Origin: Adhaeretor mobilis
GTDB lineage: Bacteria > Planctomycetota > Planctomycetia > Pirellulales > Lacipirellulaceae
DNA length: 64,000 bases
Direction of reading: 5' to 3'
Assembly (NCBI RefSeq): GCF_007741515.1
Contig: NZ_CP036263.1
Location: forward strand, 3,211,178-3,275,177
The first letter of the stretch is position 1. Each line of letters opens with the position of its first letter. The notes beneath the pieces were generated by a model, which was given only the letters and a program-made list of their open reading frames with translations, was not told where the DNA came from and searched no databases. The position numbers and the translations under genes were made by a program. Shown here piece after piece: positions 62,514 through 64,000 of this stretch.

Positions 62514-62837
62514 TCACTCTTCAGCCAATTTCACAAACACTTGCTCGCCTTCGACTTTCACTTCGTGGGAAACAGTCGCCTTTGTGGCAGGCATCGTCAT
62601 GCCCGCGCCAGTCTCGACGTTGAACTTCGCGCCATGGCGGGGGCAGGCAATCGATTTGTCTTCCGGATCGACTGGGCCATCGGAGAGCGGGCCACCGTCG
62701 TGCGTGCATACATCGTCGAGGGCGTACCAGTGATCGGCGGCGTGGATAAGCACCACGAGAGTATCCTCAACCTCCACGAGCATGGAGCCCGGGTCGGCGA
62801 CTTCGGAGGTTTTTGCTACAGCCACATAATCGGGCAT
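62514..62837 (-). CDS. Rieske-type [2Fe-2S] ferredoxin
   Basis: 107 residues. The two cluster motifs are C44-T-H46 (DDVCTHDGGPL) and C65-P-R-H68 (IACPRHGAKF), each Cys and His in order. NirD-like/small Rieske proteins are often encoded in suf clusters, as here between sufD and the SufT-like gene. It likely provides electrons during cluster assembly. Confidence 0.92.
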   Translation of the reverse strand: MPDYVAVAKTSEVADPGSMLVEVEDTLVVLIHAADHWYALDDVCTHDGGPLSDGPVDPEDKSIACPRHGAKFNVETGAGMTMPATKATVSHEVKVEGEQVFVKLAEE

Positions 62838-62858
62838 GGATAGTTTCTAAGAAAGATT

Positions 62859-62928
62859 GTTAACCGCCAATCTAGGTCGGCGGGTGGTTTGATGGCGAGC
62901 CGAGCATCGATCAAGGCCGGCGGCTAAC
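62859..62928 (+). repeat. Dispersed palindromic repeat, family 2, copy 2
   Basis: A 70-bp element starting GTTAACCGCC and ending GGCGGCTAAC, inverted arms matching at 9 of 10 positions. It resembles the element at 23738-23811 over its whole length, including the central GTGGTTTG. It lies between sufD and the Rieske gene. Confidence 0.7.
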
Positions 62929-62965
62929 GGTACTCTTGTGAGTCTTGCCTATTAGAACGAACGAA

Positions 62966-64000
62966 CTATAGGTCGCGAACTCTTTGTCCAATTGCTTCAC
63001 CCAGGGCTTCGCGAACGCTTTCGATGGTGATGCGATCGAAGACTTGTTGGAAGAAGCCCTCAACGATCATGCGAACTGCTTCCTGACGGGTGTAGCCACG
63101 TGTCATGGCATAAAAGACTTGCGTTTCATCGACACGACCCGAGGTGCTGCCGTGCGTGCAACGAACATCGTCCGCTTCGATTTCCAATCCAGGGATAGAA
63201 TCGGCCCGTGCGGTGGTGGCGAGCATCAAGTTATCGTTCCGCTGATAGGCATCAGTGCGCTGTGCCGGCTCATCGACCTTAATCATGCCACGCCATACGG
63301 TGCGTGAATGATCTTGCAGGGCGGCTTTGTAGAGCAAGTCGCTGCGACAAAAGGGCGCTTTATGGTGCTGGTGGGTACTGTAGCACAAGTGCTGCTTGCC
63401 TTGCGTGAACATCACCCCGTTGACCTGGGCCTCTGCATCCTGGCCCGTGAGCGCTACGTGCTGATTCACCTTGGCAAGGCGACTTCCCAGGGCGCCGATC
63501 GTCCACTGCAAGTTGGCATTTGCGGCAACATCACCCATCTGATGAGCAAAGTGCCAAACGCGATCTCCCCAGTTTTGCAAGTTCACGTAACGAAGGCGAG
63601 CTCGCTCTCCGACAATGAGTTCGATCGTTCCGCAATGCATGCCACCATGAGATTGGTCGGAACTTGCGGACTCGGAAAGCAGTGTAGCTTCAGCGTCCTC
63701 TCCGAGGATCACTAAGGTACGACTGAGATCGACTCCTCCGTCGGTAATCGTGGAGAGTGCGTGGAGCGGCTGTTGAACTTTTACTCCCTTGGGCACATAG
63801 AGGAGCGTTCCGCCTGACCAGCAGGCTGCGTTGAGTGCAGCGAACTTGTCGTAGCTTGGGTCAACGAGACGGCGCTCGAAGAAAGGCTTTAGTAGGTCGC
63901 CATGCTCAGCAGTCAAGCGGCCTAGACTTCCGTAGAGGATGCCCTGTTTAGCAAGTTCGGACGAAAGATCGCTATCGACGGTACGACTATCGACGGCTCG
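62966..64000 (-). CDS. sufD: SufD, iron-sulfur cluster assembly scaffold component (5' end outside the window)
   Basis: The reading frame is open to the right edge, so this is the C-terminal 344 residues or so of the protein. SufD-like features: FAALNAACWSGGTLLYVPKGVKVQQPLHAL, then GGMHCGTIELIVGERARLRYVNLQNWG, and the C-terminal EIEADDVRCTHGSTSGRVDETQVFYAMTRGYTRQEAVRMIVEGFF with the conserved Cys-x-His. It acts with SufB and SufC (not in the window). A TTG at 63916 is not needed as a start because coding continues upstream (RAVDSRTVDSDLSSELAKQG). Confidence 0.93.
   Translation of the reverse strand, partial: RAVDSRTVDSDLSSELAKQGILYGSLGRLTAEHGDLLKPFFERRLVDPSYDKFAALNAACWSGGTLLYVPKGVKVQQPLHALSTITDGGVDLSRTLVILGEDAEATLLSESASSDQSHGGMHCGTIELIVGERARLRYVNLQNWGDRVWHFAHQMGDVAANANLQWTIGALGSRLAKVNQHVALTGQDAEAQVNGVMFTQGKQHLCYSTHQHHKAPFCRSDLLYKAALQDHSRTVWRGMIKVDEPAQRTDAYQRNDNLMLATTARADSIPGLEIEADDVRCTHGSTSGRVDETQVFYAMTRGYTRQEAVRMIVEGFFQQVFDRITIESVREALGEAIGQRVRDL

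Noticed and set aside
62452..62517. GTG at 62517 as start of the SufT-like gene
   Set aside because: The added 22 codons coincide with a dispersed palindromic repeat, and the family N-terminus begins near the ATG at 62451.

Overview
This window looks like part of a planctomycete chromosome, most likely from the order Pirellulales. I infer this from the planctomycete-type proteins present: a DUF1598 protein, an LRR protein with a WFRFSLRSLL-type N-terminal anchor, and large exported orphans. A methanofuran-type C1 gene pair, weak Shine-Dalgarno sequences, frequent GTGA/ATGA start-stop overlaps and small dispersed palindromic repeats point the same way. No rRNA, tRNA, CRISPR array, transposase or prophage gene was seen. 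The genes are mostly core or lineage-conserved rather than a mobile island.

Layout. 0-12.2 kb: a type IV pilus/type II secretion-like machine. It has a degenerate receiver protein, a GspE/PilB ATPase, a GspF/PilC platform, five pseudopilins plus one divergent paralogue, a PilX-like protein, a fused PilM-PilN protein, a PilO-like protein, a secretin and a PilP-like lipoprotein. 12.2-18.7 kb: sthA, rarA, a CbiX-like chelatase, an exported orphan, and an SRAP-like protein downstream of a Y-family DNA polymerase. 18.7-24.8 kb: a full-length 5-oxoprolinase/hydantoinase, cysK and lipA. 24.8-29.0 kb: a three-gene leftward cluster (exported 949-aa orphan, DUF309 protein, exported helical protein). 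29.2-34.9 kb: an ABC-2 exporter operon with a large membrane-anchored accessory protein, then a gamma-glutamylcyclotransferase-like gene. 34.9-41.9 kb: a receiver-HDOD protein with Asp replaced by Glu, an active/inactive M16 protease pair, a GNAT enzyme, and DUF4345-like and DUF2254 membrane proteins.

42-46.5 kb: a Mn/Zn/Fe-type ABC importer in which BOTH permeases carry a C-terminal DtxR/MntR-like domain. This is the architecture of chlamydial YtgCR, here present twice. A 17-bp palindrome with Fur-like arms lies upstream of the operon. I consider this the most interesting system in the window.

46.5-59.9 kb: a small CxxC protein, an SRPBCC protein whose C-terminus was reframed by a 13-bp duplication, nfo, ndk, an FHA-GAF-sigma54 activator, a DUF1598 protein, a cold-shock protein with a strong terminator, a fatty-acid desaturase, an RND exporter translationally coupled to an ATP/ADP-translocase-like transporter, and an LRR protein. 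59.9-64 kb: an MfnF-like/MfnD-like pair, then SufT-like, Rieske and SufD genes (sufD runs off the right edge).

Non-coding structure. Two dispersed palindromic repeat families were recognised by eye (copies at 2.88, 62.10 and 62.47 kb; and at 23.74 and 62.86 kb). There are also degenerate heptanucleotide arrays with an AACT core at 7.16 and 17.34 kb, a perfect 18-bp inverted repeat at 61.0 kb, and several candidate operators. All family calls rest on motifs read by eye; no database search was run.
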